Source: Ceratopteris richardii
Taxonomy: Eukaryota; Streptophyta; Polypodiopsida; Polypodiales; Pteridaceae
Reading direction: 5' to 3'
Length of the DNA: 64,000 nucleotides
NCBI GenBank assembly: GCA_020310875.1
Contig: CM035407.1
Coordinates: 219,204,753 to 219,268,752, forward strand
The notes beneath the pieces were generated by a model that was not told the DNA's origin, searched no databases, and saw only the letters and a program-made list of their open reading frames with translations. Shown piece after piece: positions 1 through 11,520 of this stretch. Made by a program: the position numbers and the translations under genes. Position 1 is the stretch's first letter. Each line of letters begins with the position of its first letter.

Positions 1-1279
1 TGGACTAAATTGATATTCAGAAACTTGAAAGACCTTACCTTTGTTGGCCATCCTGGTTGGAAGGACATAGGGATTCTCACGCTTTTATTCTCCCCCCTCT
101 CGGTGTCCCCTAAAGGCTCTAGCCTCGTGTGTTGTTTATGGAAGAGTTGGAACAAGGCCAAACAATTCGTCAAAATCAGTGATGAGTGGAAGTGGGTGGC
201 TAGGATAAGACAAAATGACTCTATTTGGTTCCCGATCAGTGGCATTAGAGGAATGGAGCCTTGGAACCTCCAAACTGCAAAGCGAGTATGGAACAAGGGG
301 TTCAAACAGTGGAATCAACTCTGGAAACAAGAGACCAACTAGTGGATTAGGTTCGAAGACTTAGACCCAAGTCATAGAGTTAGCCTCGAGGAATGGACTC
401 TTCTTCAAGGTAGATGTTTGGCGTGGGACTGCACAACTACCCGACTTCTCTCCGGACATGATCTTCCTTGCCTAGAGGGCCTCAAACGGAGCAATGGTAA
501 GAAAATATCTAGAATCCCCAACTTCAAAGAGAACTTAGATGTTCATCACACCCTTAGCAAGAGGTGGTGACTTTCTTGGACCAAACTTCGCTGGGAACTA
601 AAGTTCATGTCTATTTGGCACCCCTTAATTAAGATCAAAAAGTCGGTTATCATGTGGCAGATCTTGCGTAAGGGAATCTGGTGCAATGCAAGGTCTAATA
701 AAATCTGTGGTGTGCTACCATGGTGCAAGCGTTGCCATTGATGAATCGAAGATTTAGTTCACATGTTCTTCGATTGCCCCAAGTCCCGTGTTGTCGGGCA
801 TACATAACACGGGTCTTGAGACTCACACTCCAAATCAATTGGCAACAGGCGCTGTTGGGTGAGGCGGTCGGCTGCTCATCGAGGCTATGGAATGCCATCA
901 GGAGTGAGACCCTTTGGAAGATTTGGACGCAGCGATGTGCTGTCAATTTTAGCCTAATTCCTAAGGAATGGTCAATCGAGAAATCATTGTTTCTTCTAAG
1001 TAAAAGAATCTCCCGAGATAAGAGATCTCCACCGTTTAGACATCACTGTATTTATCTCCTCGAAACCAACAAGTTGAAACCCAAATGGGTCCCACATGAG
1101 GGTGATGATAGATTTATCCGTCTCATTTGTAAGGCCCTCTAGCTTGCCATACTCCTCCCCTGCATTGTGGGATTTGGGGGGTCCCATGGGCACTAGTCCC
1201 ATTCACTTGTAACTTTTGTTCTTTATTTTAATTAAAGTCCGGGAGAATAGGCTAAGGCCGAACTTCCTTTAAAAAAAAA
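1..1279 (+). mobile_element. L1-type LINE, 3' part of ORF2 and 3' UTR (LINE-a)
   Basis: This is the 3' end of a non-LTR retrotransposon; the 5' part lies outside the window or was never copied. The frame at about 600-1140 reads like the zinc-binding C-terminal tail of plant L1 reverse transcriptases: IWHPLIKIKK, a WQILRKGIWCNAR stretch, then a CKRC...HMFFDCPKS pattern at about 725-790. It ends with ETNKLKPKWVPHEGDD near 1065-1105. The 3' UTR follows and closes on an A-run at 1271-1279. The frame carries several stops and shifts, so it is dead. A second copy of the same family lies on the minus strand at 54489-55180; both share the tail words CCCATGGGCACTAGTCCC and GGCTAAGGCC. The family assignment rests on motif reading only. 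Confidence 0.8.
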
Positions 1280-1296
1280 CTAGCCGAACCAAACTG

Positions 1297-1655
1297 TTTT
1301 TTTTTTTTGAAAAGCAGGAAAATTATATTAAATGAAGACTGTACAAACTGTGCAAGGGGCAAGAGCCACAGGCCCCCAGGGATTACAAGAAAGAGCCCAT
1401 GTCAAGCCTTTGGGCTGAGTATATAGTAGCTAAAATGCTTCTCCATCTCGAGAATTTAATGCCTTTTACAAGTTCCAAGATACTTTCCTTTTGAGTAGAA
1501 GGTCTAGAGATACATTGGATACATTTGTCAAGGCTTTTCTTGAGATTTCTAAACAGTGAAATCAGGAAATTCCTATTACCATTACAAAAAACCCTATTAT
1601 TTCTGCTGCACCAGATATGCCATAGAATATGTCCTCTCCAGATGTTCCATAAAGC
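1297..1655 (-). mobile_element. L1-type LINE, 3' end only (LINE-b)
   Basis: A T-run at 1297-1308 is the poly-A tail of a LINE inserted in minus orientation. Reading the minus strand from about 1652 down gives ALWNIWRGHILWHIWCSR followed by NNRVF, the usual W-x-I-W-x-x-R-N-x-x-x-F signature just before the end of plant L1 ORF2. The frame runs through KSLDKCIQCISRP and stops near 1391, leaving about 80 bp of 3' UTR before the tail. It is 5' truncated, as is normal for target-primed reverse transcription. It differs in sequence from LINE-a and so is another family. Its upstream end abuts Copia A1 at about 1655. Confidence 0.75.
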
Positions 1656-2892
1656 AGGTATTCAAGCTGATGCAAAAGGTGTCGAAGATGATGATATTCT
1701 ACATATTCCTGTTCATGTTGCGGCTCATACTGCACCTACAGTAGAGCAAACTCGTTGGGATGGCAGAGATGCCCAGACACATGCATTGATAGCTTTGTCT
1801 ATCAAACATGCCATTATTCCTCACATTCACTCCTATAGAATAGCTAAGGATGCTTGGGATACACTTACCACACTATACCAAGCTAGGAATGAGGCTTGTG
1901 TTGCTTACCTCTGAAAACAGTTGGAGAGTGAGCACATGAATGAAGGTGATTCTATGGATAGTTTTCTAACAAAGATCAAAGACTTGAAGGAATAGTTGAT
2001 TTCTGCGGATGAGGTTATACCAAATAGCTCACTTGTGCAGCTAGTTAGAAGGGCAAAGGAAAATGGAGCTCTTCAACTAGTAAGTAGAAATTTGCTAACT
2101 CTGCACAATCCAAGAGGGACGACAAAGATGAAAAGAAATCAGAAAAGCAAAAATTGTTTTGCAAGTACTATAAAGAAAATGATCATATCATAAAGAACTG
2201 TCCAAAACTCGCTGCTAAAGAGGCAAAGAAGAAAGAGGCTGGAATGGTTGTTGTAGAGGCCTCTACACCAAAAATAGATTCTGCTAATCTTGTGCACGAA
2301 GAAGAATGGGTGTTTACTAGTGTTTGCAGTTTTGACCCATCTTCTCATGAGGAGTGCATGTCTGCAGTAGACTCAGATGTTTGGTACTTTGATAGTGGGG
2401 CGACCAAACATATTACCTCTTAGTGCAGTTTCTTCTCTTCACTCGAGCCTACCCCTACAAGGAATACTATTACATGCGCCAAAAACTCCTCTTATCCTTT
2501 TATGGGAGTTGTTAAGATCATTTTGACTACTGCTGATGGTAGTTCTTTCACTTTGTAAGATGCTTTGTTTGTGCTAGGGATCAAGAAAAATCTATGATCA
2601 GTTTCTACACTAGTCACGATTGGCTTGGTTGTGAAACTTGCTGATGACAGGTGTATAGTTCATGATCTATCAAATGGTGATGTGATTATTGCTTCTCGCA
2701 TTTTATGTCGTGGTCTATATAAGCTCATAGACTATGAAAGATCTATGAATGATTCGGCATGTGTAGTACATGATTCTTAGGCTATGTCAGATGCAAAGCT
2801 TTGGCAGGCATGCTTTGGTCATCTGAATTTTACTAGTTTTCTATGCCTGTAGAAATCTGAAATAGTTTCCTCTTTGCCCAAACTTGAGGCAC
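1656..2892 (+). pseudogene. Copia A1, gag to pre-integrase piece
   Basis: This is an old Ty1/Copia fragment of family A. Gag is recognisable at 1656-2150 (WDGRDAQTHALIALSIKHAI, then AKDAWDTLTTLYQ, the UBN2-type gag signature). A zinc knuckle sits near 2155-2215 (FCKYYKENDHIIKNCPK). The retropepsin motif DSGATKHIT is at about 2390-2420. A GAG-pre-integrase segment follows (ILCRGLYKL, DAKLWQACFGHLNF) to about 2890. The order and wording match the better-covered copy A2 at 5398-7050. The piece is broken in several places, has no integrase, RT or RNase H, and is joined to a piece of the same family facing the other way. Confidence 0.8.
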
Positions 2893-3356
2893 AGTTGTAG
2901 GTGTGATAGGACATTTTTCAACACCCTGCACAATGTTCCACAGTCCTTTTGCAATCAATACATGTCCCATCATATAAGCCCGTAATGAGCAGTTCGTACC
3001 ATCAAACTTATCCTCAACAACCAACATACGAAATACATCACTGCTTTCAGCCATGGCTAGTGACTAAAATACCTTGATGCAGAAAATTGACTATATCTTA
3101 AAAAGCTAAACACAACTACTTAGAGGAATTCTGCTAGATCTGTACCAGACTTGGAGACACTTATACTAGTGAACCAAAATTGGTATATACCTTTGGCACA
3201 AAAAGACAAAATAGCCTGCACAAGTGTTGTGATATTGCATTCCGAGGCCAAAACAAGCTCAAATCGTGCTTGCCAAAATTCATTCCATTCTAAGATGGGA
3301 ACCAGAGAGGTGTTGACGATGCCCTAGATGAAGTGGTGACTTGCTGTGATACCAAT
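2893..3356 (-). pseudogene. Copia A1, gag start and leader, facing left
   Basis: The minus strand from the ATG near 3052 reads MAESSDVFRMLVVEDKFDGT, the N-terminus of family A gag; A2 has the near-identical start MAESSDVFCMFIVEDKLDGT at 5398. The gag text stops at about 2893, where it meets the oppositely facing piece. Upstream on the minus strand is about 300 bp of untranslated leader and then a primer-binding site next to the LTR (GATACCA in plus orientation at 3348-3354, the complement of TGGTATC). The element is a rearranged, old fossil. Confidence 0.75.
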
Positions 3357-3585
3357 TGTTGGAGTTAGACGTCCGCAGAAGCACATGAACAACACAAGAA
3401 AGAAGAAGAAGCTTGGAGCACAACACACAATACTAAATGTATTACTAGAGAATGTACAAAGATCAGTAGCGCGTTAGGGCAATAGGCATATATACAAGCT
3501 GGGGAAAAAAACCTCCTAAAGAGGGAAAAAAGTGCCCTGGCGGTCCAAGAGTGTTCACACACATCACTACCTAAATATGTCAACA
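3357..3585 (-). repeat. LTR of Copia A1
   Basis: This 229-bp LTR begins TGTTGG and ends TCAACA in plus orientation. It aligns along its whole length with the A2 LTRs at 4881-5111 and 23952-24178; shared words include TAGTATTGTGTGTTGTGCTC (read on the LTR sense strand) and the TTTAGGAGG block. It is inserted in the integrase core of Gypsy G1: the G1 reading ends at MDLITKS on the minus strand directly at 3586. Only one LTR of this copy is visible. Confidence 0.8.
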
Positions 3586-4880
3586 TGTGATTTAGTTATC
3601 AAGTCCATAAAGACAGACTCCTAGTTTTGATTTGTAAAATCTAATGGTTGCATCATTCTAGACATTCTTTTAAACTCGGATTTTCCCTATGGCAGTTTAG
3701 CCATTCACTCACATACATTCTAATATCGCGATTCATACAAGGCCAAAAATAAGAATATTTCATCTTAACATAGATCTTTCAATAGATTGGATGTGTAGAA
3801 AAGGTGTGCCATGATAATCATGTGATATTTGAACTCTCAATGAAGATTCAAAAGATATGCATGATGGACTGCTACAATATAGATATCCATCTACAAATGA
3901 GTTTTTTCTTGATACTTTGATCGCGTGTTTCCATGAAAAAATTTAACAATAAGTAAATAAAAAGAGTCATCTTTGAGTTCTTCTTGAATTTGATTTAAAA
4001 AATGAGAATCTATTATAGAAAAAAGACTGTATGAAGAATTTCAACTCAATGTATTTGTGACCTTATTTCCCTTAGACTCCAAATTCTTAACATCAAAATA
4101 TACTCACTTAGTATTTCAATCTACTCGTTTTTCCTATTGTTAAGAAATGGTTGGGTGAAAATGTATTTTGAGACTCTAATGATCTAGTTTTAGCTCAAAC
4201 CTAACCCCTATTAATAGATGTCTACAATGCTTAACTGCATGTACAAAAACAAGCATTCCTCTCATCAATAGGATAACTAAGCTCATGTTTTCTAAATTTT
4301 TTTAATTCACATTTAACCATCCTAACATCTTGTGGAATAACACATCCTATATGACTACCACTTGTATCTCATGCAACAACAACAGATTCTACCATTTCTT
4401 GTATTTTCAAAACATACTTTTCAATGACTTTTTGTTTCAATGATTCAAATGATCTTTGAGAGGCATCAATCTAAATAGATCCTTCATTTTTTCTACTTAA
4501 CTCTATGAGGGGATTAGCTATCTTAGATATTGTGACCATCCAAAAAAACTTTTAACATACTTTACAATTCTGGGCGGCCAGTCAACTATTGGTTTTACAT
4601 ACACATTCCTTCTTTAGGTATGACTCTTCCTACATAAAAAAGTTTATTCGTGGCAATGAAATACTAAATCTTCTTTCCATTCATTATCAATATGTTTGTA
4701 AAGTTGTCTTTAGATTTACAACATGCTCACCATCATCTTCCGTTCATGTTAATATAACATCGAGAAAAGCTAAGATGAATTCTTCTAGATAACTATGAAA
4801 TATGTTGTTAATCAAGCACATGCATGTAGTAGGAGTGTTCCTTAATCCAAAATATAAAATTATAAACTGGTAGTGGCCAT
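3586..4880 (-). pseudogene. Gypsy G1: late RT, RNase H and start of integrase
   Basis: On the minus strand from 4880 the RT reads YQFIILYFGLRNTPTTCM, matching the FGLTNAPATF block, then ILAFLDVIL near 4760, the YxDDIL active-site region. RNase H follows at about 4560-4100 (VDWPPR, LSRKNEG, RKHELSYPIDERNA, VRFELKLDH). The integrase zinc domain and start of the core lie at about 3850-3586 (HDYHGTPFSTHP, YFWPCMNRDI, MYVSECLNCHRENPS). The residues cited come from more than one frame, so this is clearly dead. It is cut off on the left by the A1 LTR. Confidence 0.75.
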
Positions 4881-5111
4881 TGTTGCTATATTTAGGTAGT
4901 GATGTGTGTGAACACTGTAAAAACCACTAGGGTACTTTTTTTTCTCTTTAGGAGGATTTTTTCCCTCAGCCTGATATATGTCTATAACCTTAGTTCCTCA
5001 CTTATCATTGTACATTGTCTTGGTAATACATTTAGTATTGTGTGTTGTGCTCCAAGCTTCTTCTTCTTTGTTGTATAGTTTGCGTGCTTCCATAGACCTT
5101 AAACTCCAACA
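4881..5111 (+). repeat. 5' LTR of Copia A2
   Basis: This 231-bp LTR starts TGTTGCTATATTTAGG and ends CTCCAACA, with the TG...CA ends of the superfamily. It is followed directly by the primer-binding site. It aligns end to end with 23952-24178 and, in reverse, with 3357-3585. Confidence 0.85.
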
Positions 5112-5125
5112 ATTGGTATCAGAGC
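5112..5125 (+). other. Primer-binding site of Copia A2
   Basis: The bases ATTGGTATCAGAGC follow the LTR directly. TGGTATCAGAGC is the standard plant site complementary to the 3' end of initiator methionine tRNA, which primes minus-strand synthesis. Confidence 0.85.
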
Positions 5126-5397
5126 AGGTTGTCGCTTCATGAAGGGAGTGGTGGACACCCTTTCGATCATAGTCTCAAAATCATAGGAAATTTTGTGAGC
5201 ATACTTTACATCTATGAATGCACTATCCTAGTGCCTATGTAGCCGAATTCGTCTTTTTGTGCCAAAAATATATACAAATTTTGGTTTGCAAGTATTAGCT
5301 CCTTGAAGTCTTCTATAGGTTTAGGAGAACTTGTTGTTCTGATCAAGTTTTTGAGATAGAGTAATTTTTCTACATGAATGTATTTTAGTAAGTGGCC

Positions 5398-8300
5398 ATG
5401 GCTGAAAGTAGTGATGTATTTTGTATGTTCATTGTTGAGGATAAGTTGGATGGTACTAGTTACCCATTATGGGCTAAAATGATGCATCATGTATTGATTG
5501 AAAAAGGAATGTGGAATAATGTGCATGGTGTTGAAAAGTGTCTAGAATATTGTGCATGGTGTTGAAAAGTGTCTCATTACACCTGAAAACACAGTTGCTA
5601 AAGGTGATGGAGATGGCATTGAATATGATGATACTCTTTAGGTTCATGTTCGTGTTGCAGTTCTTGCTACATGTACTGCAGAACAACTTTGTTGGGATGG
5701 CAAAGATGCTTATGCATATCCATTGACAACCTTGTCTATTAAACGATCCATTATTCCTCACATTTCCTCCTCCAAAACAAGAAAGCATGCTTGCAGTACA
5801 CTTACCACTTTATAACAAGCAAGGAAGGAGGCTTGTGTTCCTTACCTTCAAATTTAGTTGAAGAGTTAGCTCATGAATGAAGGAGATTCCATGGATACTG
5901 TTTTCACAAAGATCAAAGGCTTTAAGGAGTAGTTGATTTGTGCTAATGAATTCTCGCCTAACAATTCACTTGTGGAGACTGTTATGAATGATCTTATAGA
6001 TTCAAATTAGAGTTTTTCTTCTACTCTTTGATTGATGATGAAAGGCAATCCAAATTTCCTAATATTTGAGGAGTTGCTCTTTGTTCTATTATAGGAAGAT
6101 TTTTCTAGGCAGAATAGGTCCATTATGCATGTTGCAGATCAAGCTTTCCTGTCTAGTTAGAAGGGCAAAGGTAGATGGAGCACATCTACTAGTAAGCATA
6201 AATCTACTAATTATGCACAATCAAAGAAGGATGAAAAGGACGAGAAGAAAATAGAAAAACAAAAACATTTTGCAAATATTGTAAAGAAAATAAACATGTT
6301 AAAAAGAGTTTTCCGAAATTGACCACAAAAGAGGCAAAGAGAAAATAGGTTGGAATGGTTGTTGTAAAGGCCTCTACACCCAAATTAGGTTCTTCAACTC
6401 TTGTGCATAATAAACAATGGGCATTTATTACTATTTGTAGTTATGGACCATCTTCTCATGTATAGTATATGTATGTAGTAGACTCACAATTTTTGTACTC
6501 TAATAGTGGAGCAACCAAACATACTACCTCGCAAAGTAGTTTCCTCACCTTACTTTAGCATACCCTCGAAGGGAATATTGTTAGATGTGCCAAGAACCCC
6601 TCTTATCCTATCCTGGGAGTTGGTGAGATTGTTTTGACTACTGCTAATGGTTGTTTTTTTACATTGGCGGATGCTTTATTTATGCTACTGATGAAGAAAA
6701 TTTTGTTATCAATTTACACGTTAGCCAAGATCAGCTTGGTTCTAAAATGTATTAAAGACAGATGTATAGTTCATGATCCGTCAATTGAGAATGTCATTAT
6801 TGCTTTTGGCATTTTATGTCGTGGGTTGTATAAGCTCAAAGATTATGTAAAATGTATGAATGATTCAGCATGTGCAGTTCAAAACTCTCAGGTTATGTTA
6901 GATGCAAAGCTTTGGCATGCATGCTTTGGTCATCCGAATTTTGGTAGTTTGTTATGGTTGTGGAAATTTGAAACGGTGTCCTCTCTACCCAAACTTGAGG
7001 CACATGGTAAAAATGTATGTAAAGGTTGTATTTCGGGAAAAATGCAACATTCCTCCTTCCCAAAAGATGATTCAGTACGAGCTACTAAAAAATTGCAGGT
7101 TGTTCATAGCGATGTTTGTACCGCTACACAAACATCTTCTTTTGGGAACTATCTTTACTTGTTGATTTTCATTAATGATTTTTCCAAGCATTCATGCGTA
7201 TATTCATTAAAAGAAAAGTCCAAAGTGTTTATGTGCTTCAAAATATTTTCTAGTTTTGGCTGAAAATGTATCTATATGTAAAATGGACACCCTCCATTAT
7301 GATCGAAGGGGGAATATATGTCTTTTGATTTTAATGCATTTTTGGTTGTCAATGGGATAAAGAAAGAATCTATAGTCCCCTATACATCTCAAGAGAATGG
7401 AGTTGTTGAAAGGAAGAACATGTATCTCATGGAAATGGCGAGGTGTATGGTCAAGAGTTAGGCTTTACCACATAGTTTCTAGCTTAAGGTTATAACATAT
7501 GTGGCACATGTACTTAACAAAATGTCCCACTAAATTATTGTACTCTATCACTCCATATGAGGCTTAGCATCTGTTGCTTATCTACATGTCTTTGGTTGTT
7601 TGGGATATGCATTAAGCAAGTCATCTATTGCTTATCTACATGTCTTTGGCTGTCTAGGATATGCATTAATGTCTAAACAACAATGCATGAAATTGGATGA
7701 TAAAGCAATGAAATGTATTTTTGTTAGGTATGGTTTTGCAAAGCATATCATGTTTATCATCCATAAAAGAAATGTATTTTGGTTATCCATGATGTTCTTT
7801 TCATAGAAGATGCGATTCAACCATTACTTTAATGTACTAAGGAGACATGAATTAGCTCCAAAGATGTGTATGATACTTTGCTACCTCTTTTTATAGGTGG
7901 ACAATCCAGTGTTGGTCCAAATGAGGCAATTTCTCAACCTTTATAGGTTTCACATGATGATGTAGATCATTCCATTTTTTATGCATATTTACATGATGTA
8001 CTTATTGATGAGAGAACTGATATAGAGGAGGCAAAAGAAATATGCCTAAATGGATGGTGCAGACCTTGCAAGATAGTAAATTAGATGTACATCTATCTTA
8101 TCGTACTTGTTTAGGCTCTCATAGTTCTTCTTTTGCATCACATTTCTATGCTATGGATTTCTCTAGTTTCTGCGATGTGAGTGAGCGTGTTTTGTGTGAT
8201 GAAACACAAGATTCTGAAAGTTGGATGGCTTCTATGCAATCAGAATATGATGCTATTATGAAAATCTGTACGTGGTCTTTATATGACTTGTGTCGTAGCA

Positions 8301-9607
8301 AGAAGGCCATTGACAATACATATACAAGCTGAAGCATAAGTGTGATGGAACAATTGAACAATATAAGTCTAGGCTAGTTGCAAAAGGTTATGCTCAAGAA
8401 AGAGGCATTGATTTTGATGAGACCTTTGAATCTACATGTTGAATGACTATTGTTCATAGCATCCCTGTACTTGCAACTCATCATGTTTGGAACATACACC
8501 AGATTGATATTAAACCAACATTTTTGAGTGATGACTTGCATGAAGAATCTTTTCAGCCCCATGGTTTTGTGCAAAAAGGGCATGAAAACAAAGTGTGCAC
8601 GTTGAAAAAAGGCATTATATGGTTTGAAGTAACCACCACCTACTTGTTATGAAAAGAAATATGCCTACTTGATTGCACATTGTTTTGAGAATAGTCCACC
8701 TGAGAGCACCTTATACATTAAGCGTGCGAATGATGTGCTTCTGATCATTGTTGTATATGTCGATGAAATGCTCCTCACTAGTCCTTATGGGAAGCATAGT
8801 GCTGATTTTAAGGCTCATTTGCATGCTGCATTTGAGATCTCAAATTTAGGGCATTTGCATCATTATTTGGGCATTCAGTTCATGCAAGTTGATGGAAGAC
8901 TAGCTTTGTTTCAAACAAAATATATTGACACATTATTGGAGCATTCTAGCCTTAAGACTGCAAACCTATTACCATTCCTATGGAGACAGGTTTAGGATTG
9001 AGTCTTCATGATGCTTGGAGATGCATTTGGTGTTGTTCTCTATAACCAAGCTATTGGATGCTTGATTTTTTTATGCATTACTTAGTTAGATACTCAATTT
9101 GCTATCTCACTAGTCAATAGCTTTATGAAGTGCCCGAGTGTGAAGCATTGGCAAGCGCTTAAGCACATCTTTCGCTACTTGAGTGGTACCCGAGTACTTC
9201 GATTGTTTTATCCCAAGGGGGATCACTACTGCCACATTTATGTGCTTTTTTTGAATTTGACTCGGCTAGCTTCTATGACACTTGTGTGTCCACCAATGGT
9301 CTTTGCTTCATGCTTGGTAGCTCATGCATATCTTGGTTGAGCAAGAAGCAGCCTACTATGGCCACTTCTAGTTATGAGGCTAAGTATGCGGCAGCTTTCA
9401 GAGTGACTCTTGAGTGTGTGTGGTTCAAATGCCTTATGGATGACTTGGGTGTTGGTCACTCTTCCACCACCACCATCTTCAGTGAATATCAGAGCGCATT
9501 GGTAGGTGCGAGGAACGATGTGTTCCATGCTCGCATTCAACACATTTAATTGTAGCATCATTATGTCAGCAAGAGTTTCTCTACTAGAGAGATCACTTTG
9601 GCATATG
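5398..9607 (+). pseudogene. Copia A2 gag-pol remains
   Basis: Gag starts at the ATG at 5398 (MAESSDVFCMFIVEDKLDGT). A knuckle lies near 6270 (FCKYCKENKHVKK), and a protease block near 6500 with the family phrase SGATKHTT. A GAG-pre-integrase part lies at 6780-7050 (LWHACFGHPNFGSL, ending CKGCISGKMQ). Integrase text follows at 7080-7810 (VVHSDVC, then FGCLGYALMSKQQCMKLDDK). The RT region runs at about 8200-8990 (VVYVDEMLLTSPYGKHSADF) and RNase H from about 9125 (WLSKKQPTMATSSYEAKYAA at about 9333). The tail is cut by B. Many breaks are present; nothing here should make protein. Confidence 0.8.
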
Positions 9608-10686
9608 TTATGGACAACCAGGCTTTCATTATGCTTGAGGTGGATATGCTCTACATCAAATCCATCATTTGGATGGTGCCATATATGTACCTTGAAGAAT
9701 AGTACTTATGTGCACATTATTTCTTTGCATTAATTGGTTGATCACTTATGATCATTTCTTGTAAGTTCAAGGTTTTTAACGTTGTAGAAGGAAAGAGTAA
9801 AAGGACTAAAAGCAATGAGTTAGAAGTTTTTGAGATTGGTTCTCAATCAATCAATCAAGAACTAGATATGACTTCAACTTTATCTTTTCGTAGATTCTAG
9901 GAAAAGATTCGAATCAACCTAAACTACCAAACCTCCATAACTTCGAATTCAAATTCATGGAGAAAAGGAATGTTCATATCTTCAAGAGCTTATATAAAGA
10001 ATCCAAAACATTTCTAAATTAAGTAGAGTGTTGATTTGAAGCAATACATATACTCTTTGATAATTGCTTCATGCCACTTCTATACTCTGCTCCTTCCTCA
10101 CACCCAATCAACTTCCAAACACTCCTTCTCTTTCTACAGAGCACCAAATCAAATGTTTAAGAATTCGTTGGAAAGTTCTAGCTTATGTATAAAAGGTTTT
10201 GAGTCATTTTATTCACTACTTTTACAGCAATTTGAGTTTTAACAGCTTGGGGTCATTGTGTACACAACCGTAAAAAATGGGGAGGATATCCGATCCGTGT
10301 TAAGGTGATTGCTTCTTCATTAATTGATATAAATTAGGGAGTTTATGAATTTCAGCAAGACAACCCTATTTATGGGACTGCCTCAAGAGGAATGTTTCCA
10401 ATTTTCACTATGTTGGTTGCTCTTAGTGTTTGAAGTCATAACTTCCATCCATCTTTTGGAAGGCTTTTGTGAGCTAGACAAGGTGCAAGTTAGTTGTTTT
10501 GCATCAACTTGTTCGTGTTGATGTTGCAACGTACCTATGGGGTTTTATTGTAGTAAACAGAAGCCCCCAAGTTCTGCATTACATATCCAAAGAGCTAGGG
10601 CTTGTCCTATGCTCATTTGTTGGACCAACTTCACCATTTTACAACACAATTTTGTAAGACTCTCCAAGCTTCTCCATCTTCTTTTA
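9606..10686 (+). repeat. 5' LTR of Copia B
   Basis: This LTR of about 1.08 kb begins TGTTATGG and ends CATCTTCTTTTA next to the primer-binding site. Matching text in the 3' LTR includes GGATATG(C/T)TCTACATCAAAT near the start and the CTCCAAGCTTCTCCA block near the end. A TATA-like TATATAAA lies at 9991-9998, with its counterpart at 23062-23069. The two LTRs differ visibly throughout, so the insertion is not recent. Confidence 0.8.
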
Positions 10687-10708
10687 GTGGTATCAAAGCA
10701 ACTTCAAG

Positions 10709-11520
10709 ATGGAAGATGGATTTTCATCAATGATTGAGAAGCTTGATGGATAGAATTATGCTGCTTGGAAAATCAAAATGGAGGCTTATTTGCAAAGATG
10801 AAATCTATATGGGATTGTATCAGATGACGAAGCAATGCCTATTCCAAGATGCAAAGGAGGACCTACTCAAGAGGAAATAGATAAGATCACACTTTGGTGT
10901 GCAAGGGATTCTCAAGAAAGATCATACAACTAATCTATCTCTCATTTTCTATTACCACATATTAGAGGATGCAAGACATCTCAAGAGACTTGGGATGCCC
11001 TACAAACTTTCTTTGTTGCTAGTAGAATAGTAGGGAAGAAGCATCTTTGAAATGCATTCAAACAGATGAAGAAGACTCCAAAGCAAACCATCACAGACTT
11101 TTTTACAAAGTTCAAGGTGGTTGTTGATCAATTGGCATCCATTCAAGAGTTGATTGAAGAAGAGGCCATCATGAGGCAAATTCTCAATGGTACTAGAGGT
11201 GACACGAAATCACAATCTTTCGCCACAACCTATGAACTTATCATGGATGTGCAAACTCTAGAGGTCAACATCTTTCATCCTATGATCATCTCATGGATGT
11301 GCAAACTCTAGACTTCAACATCTTTCTTGGAAAAACCCTAAATCAAGAGGCCAACAATAGCATAAATGAAGGTAATGCCTATCATGCTAATTCAAATAGT
11401 GCTCTATACATAGATAAGAAGGACAAGAAGCTGAAAGGCAAAAAGAAGGAGAAGATGAAGAGGAGACTTCCTAAGCCAACTTTATAGGCGAGAACAAGTG
11501 GAAAGGGAAGAAGAAATGTG
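10709..11520 (+). pseudogene. Copia B gag piece
   Basis: The ATG at 10709 gives MEDGFSSMIEKLDG, the family B/E gag start. It continues through CKGGPTQEEIDKITLWCARD and the UBN2-type region KTPKQTITDFFTKFKVVVDQ near 11070-11130, then LIEEEAIMRQILNGTRGD. A Lys-rich stretch near 11420-11490 corresponds to the basic region just before the zinc knuckle in copy E. The piece then stops abruptly where minus-strand Copia X text begins. It is broken in several places. Confidence 0.8.

Noticed and set aside
5112-5125. tRNA gene fragment
   Set aside because: The match to a tRNA 3' end is the primer-binding site next to an LTR; no cloverleaf is present.
10036-10242. Short open frame as a gene
   Set aside because: It lies wholly within the 5' LTR of Copia B and has no family signature.
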